A stretch of 6,309 nucleotides of DNA, taken from NCBI GenBank assembly GCA_025350365.1, contig JANXXY010000136.1:1-6309 (forward strand), given 5' to 3'. The notes beneath the pieces are model-generated. The model was not told where the DNA came from, made no database searches, and saw only the letters and a list, made by a program, of their open reading frames with translations. A program made the translations under genes and the position numbers. The stretch's first letter is position 1. Each line of letters begins with the position of its first letter. The DNA is from Bacteroidales bacterium (lineage in GTDB: Bacteria; Bacteroidota; Bacteroidia; Bacteroidales; JAAUTT01). Below are positions 6,295 to 6,309 of the stretch, one piece after another.

Positions 6295-6309
6295 AGGGAT
6301 GTAGTAAAA

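Noticed and set aside
6119..6304. 61-codon plus-strand ORF in another frame
   Set aside because: Overlaps the HTH gene out of frame; the HTH frame has clear protein features and this one has none.

Overview
The window comes from a member of the Bacteroidota, probably a Bacteroidales/Marinilabiliales-type or Cytophagia-type organism. The evidence is strongly AT-rich DNA, weak Shine-Dalgarno sequences, one match to the Bacteroidota -7 promoter motif TAnnTTTG, and the order DUF4271 membrane protein, uroporphyrinogen-III synthase, RNase P protein, which is typical of this phylum. Five genes lie on the minus strand and one on the plus strand. I see no tRNA, rRNA, CRISPR array, insertion sequence or prophage gene.

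Left part, positions 1 to 2225, minus strand: the first 29 codons of rnpA (running off the left edge), a factor-independent terminator, a HemD-type uroporphyrinogen-III synthase, and a six-helix DUF4271 membrane protein. Both hemD and rnpA appear to start at TTG codons, because in-frame stops lie just upstream and no ATG lies close by. A plausible promoter sits just upstream of the DUF4271 gene, so DUF4271 and hemD probably form one transcription unit that ends at the hairpin before rnpA.

Middle part, positions 2310 to 5610, minus strand: a large hybrid sensor histidine kinase (signal sequence, nine TPR-like repeats in a 40-residue register, one membrane helix, PAS, HisKA, HATPase, receiver) followed with essentially no gap by a small MazG-type nucleotide pyrophosphohydrolase. 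The two are almost certainly co-transcribed. The kinase has no separate response regulator or output domain in the window, so it must pass its signal to a phosphotransfer partner elsewhere or act through its own receiver.

Right part, positions 5611 to 6309: a 426-base AT-rich divergent intergenic region with no confident gene, then a small plus-strand helix-turn-helix protein of 85 residues.

Overall this looks like ordinary chromosomal housekeeping DNA plus one orphan hybrid kinase. I do not see a clear new defence or mobile system. The points most worth a second look are the TTG starts and the terminator placed directly before rnpA, the kinase-MazG coupling, and the uncharacterised HTH family divergent from the kinase.
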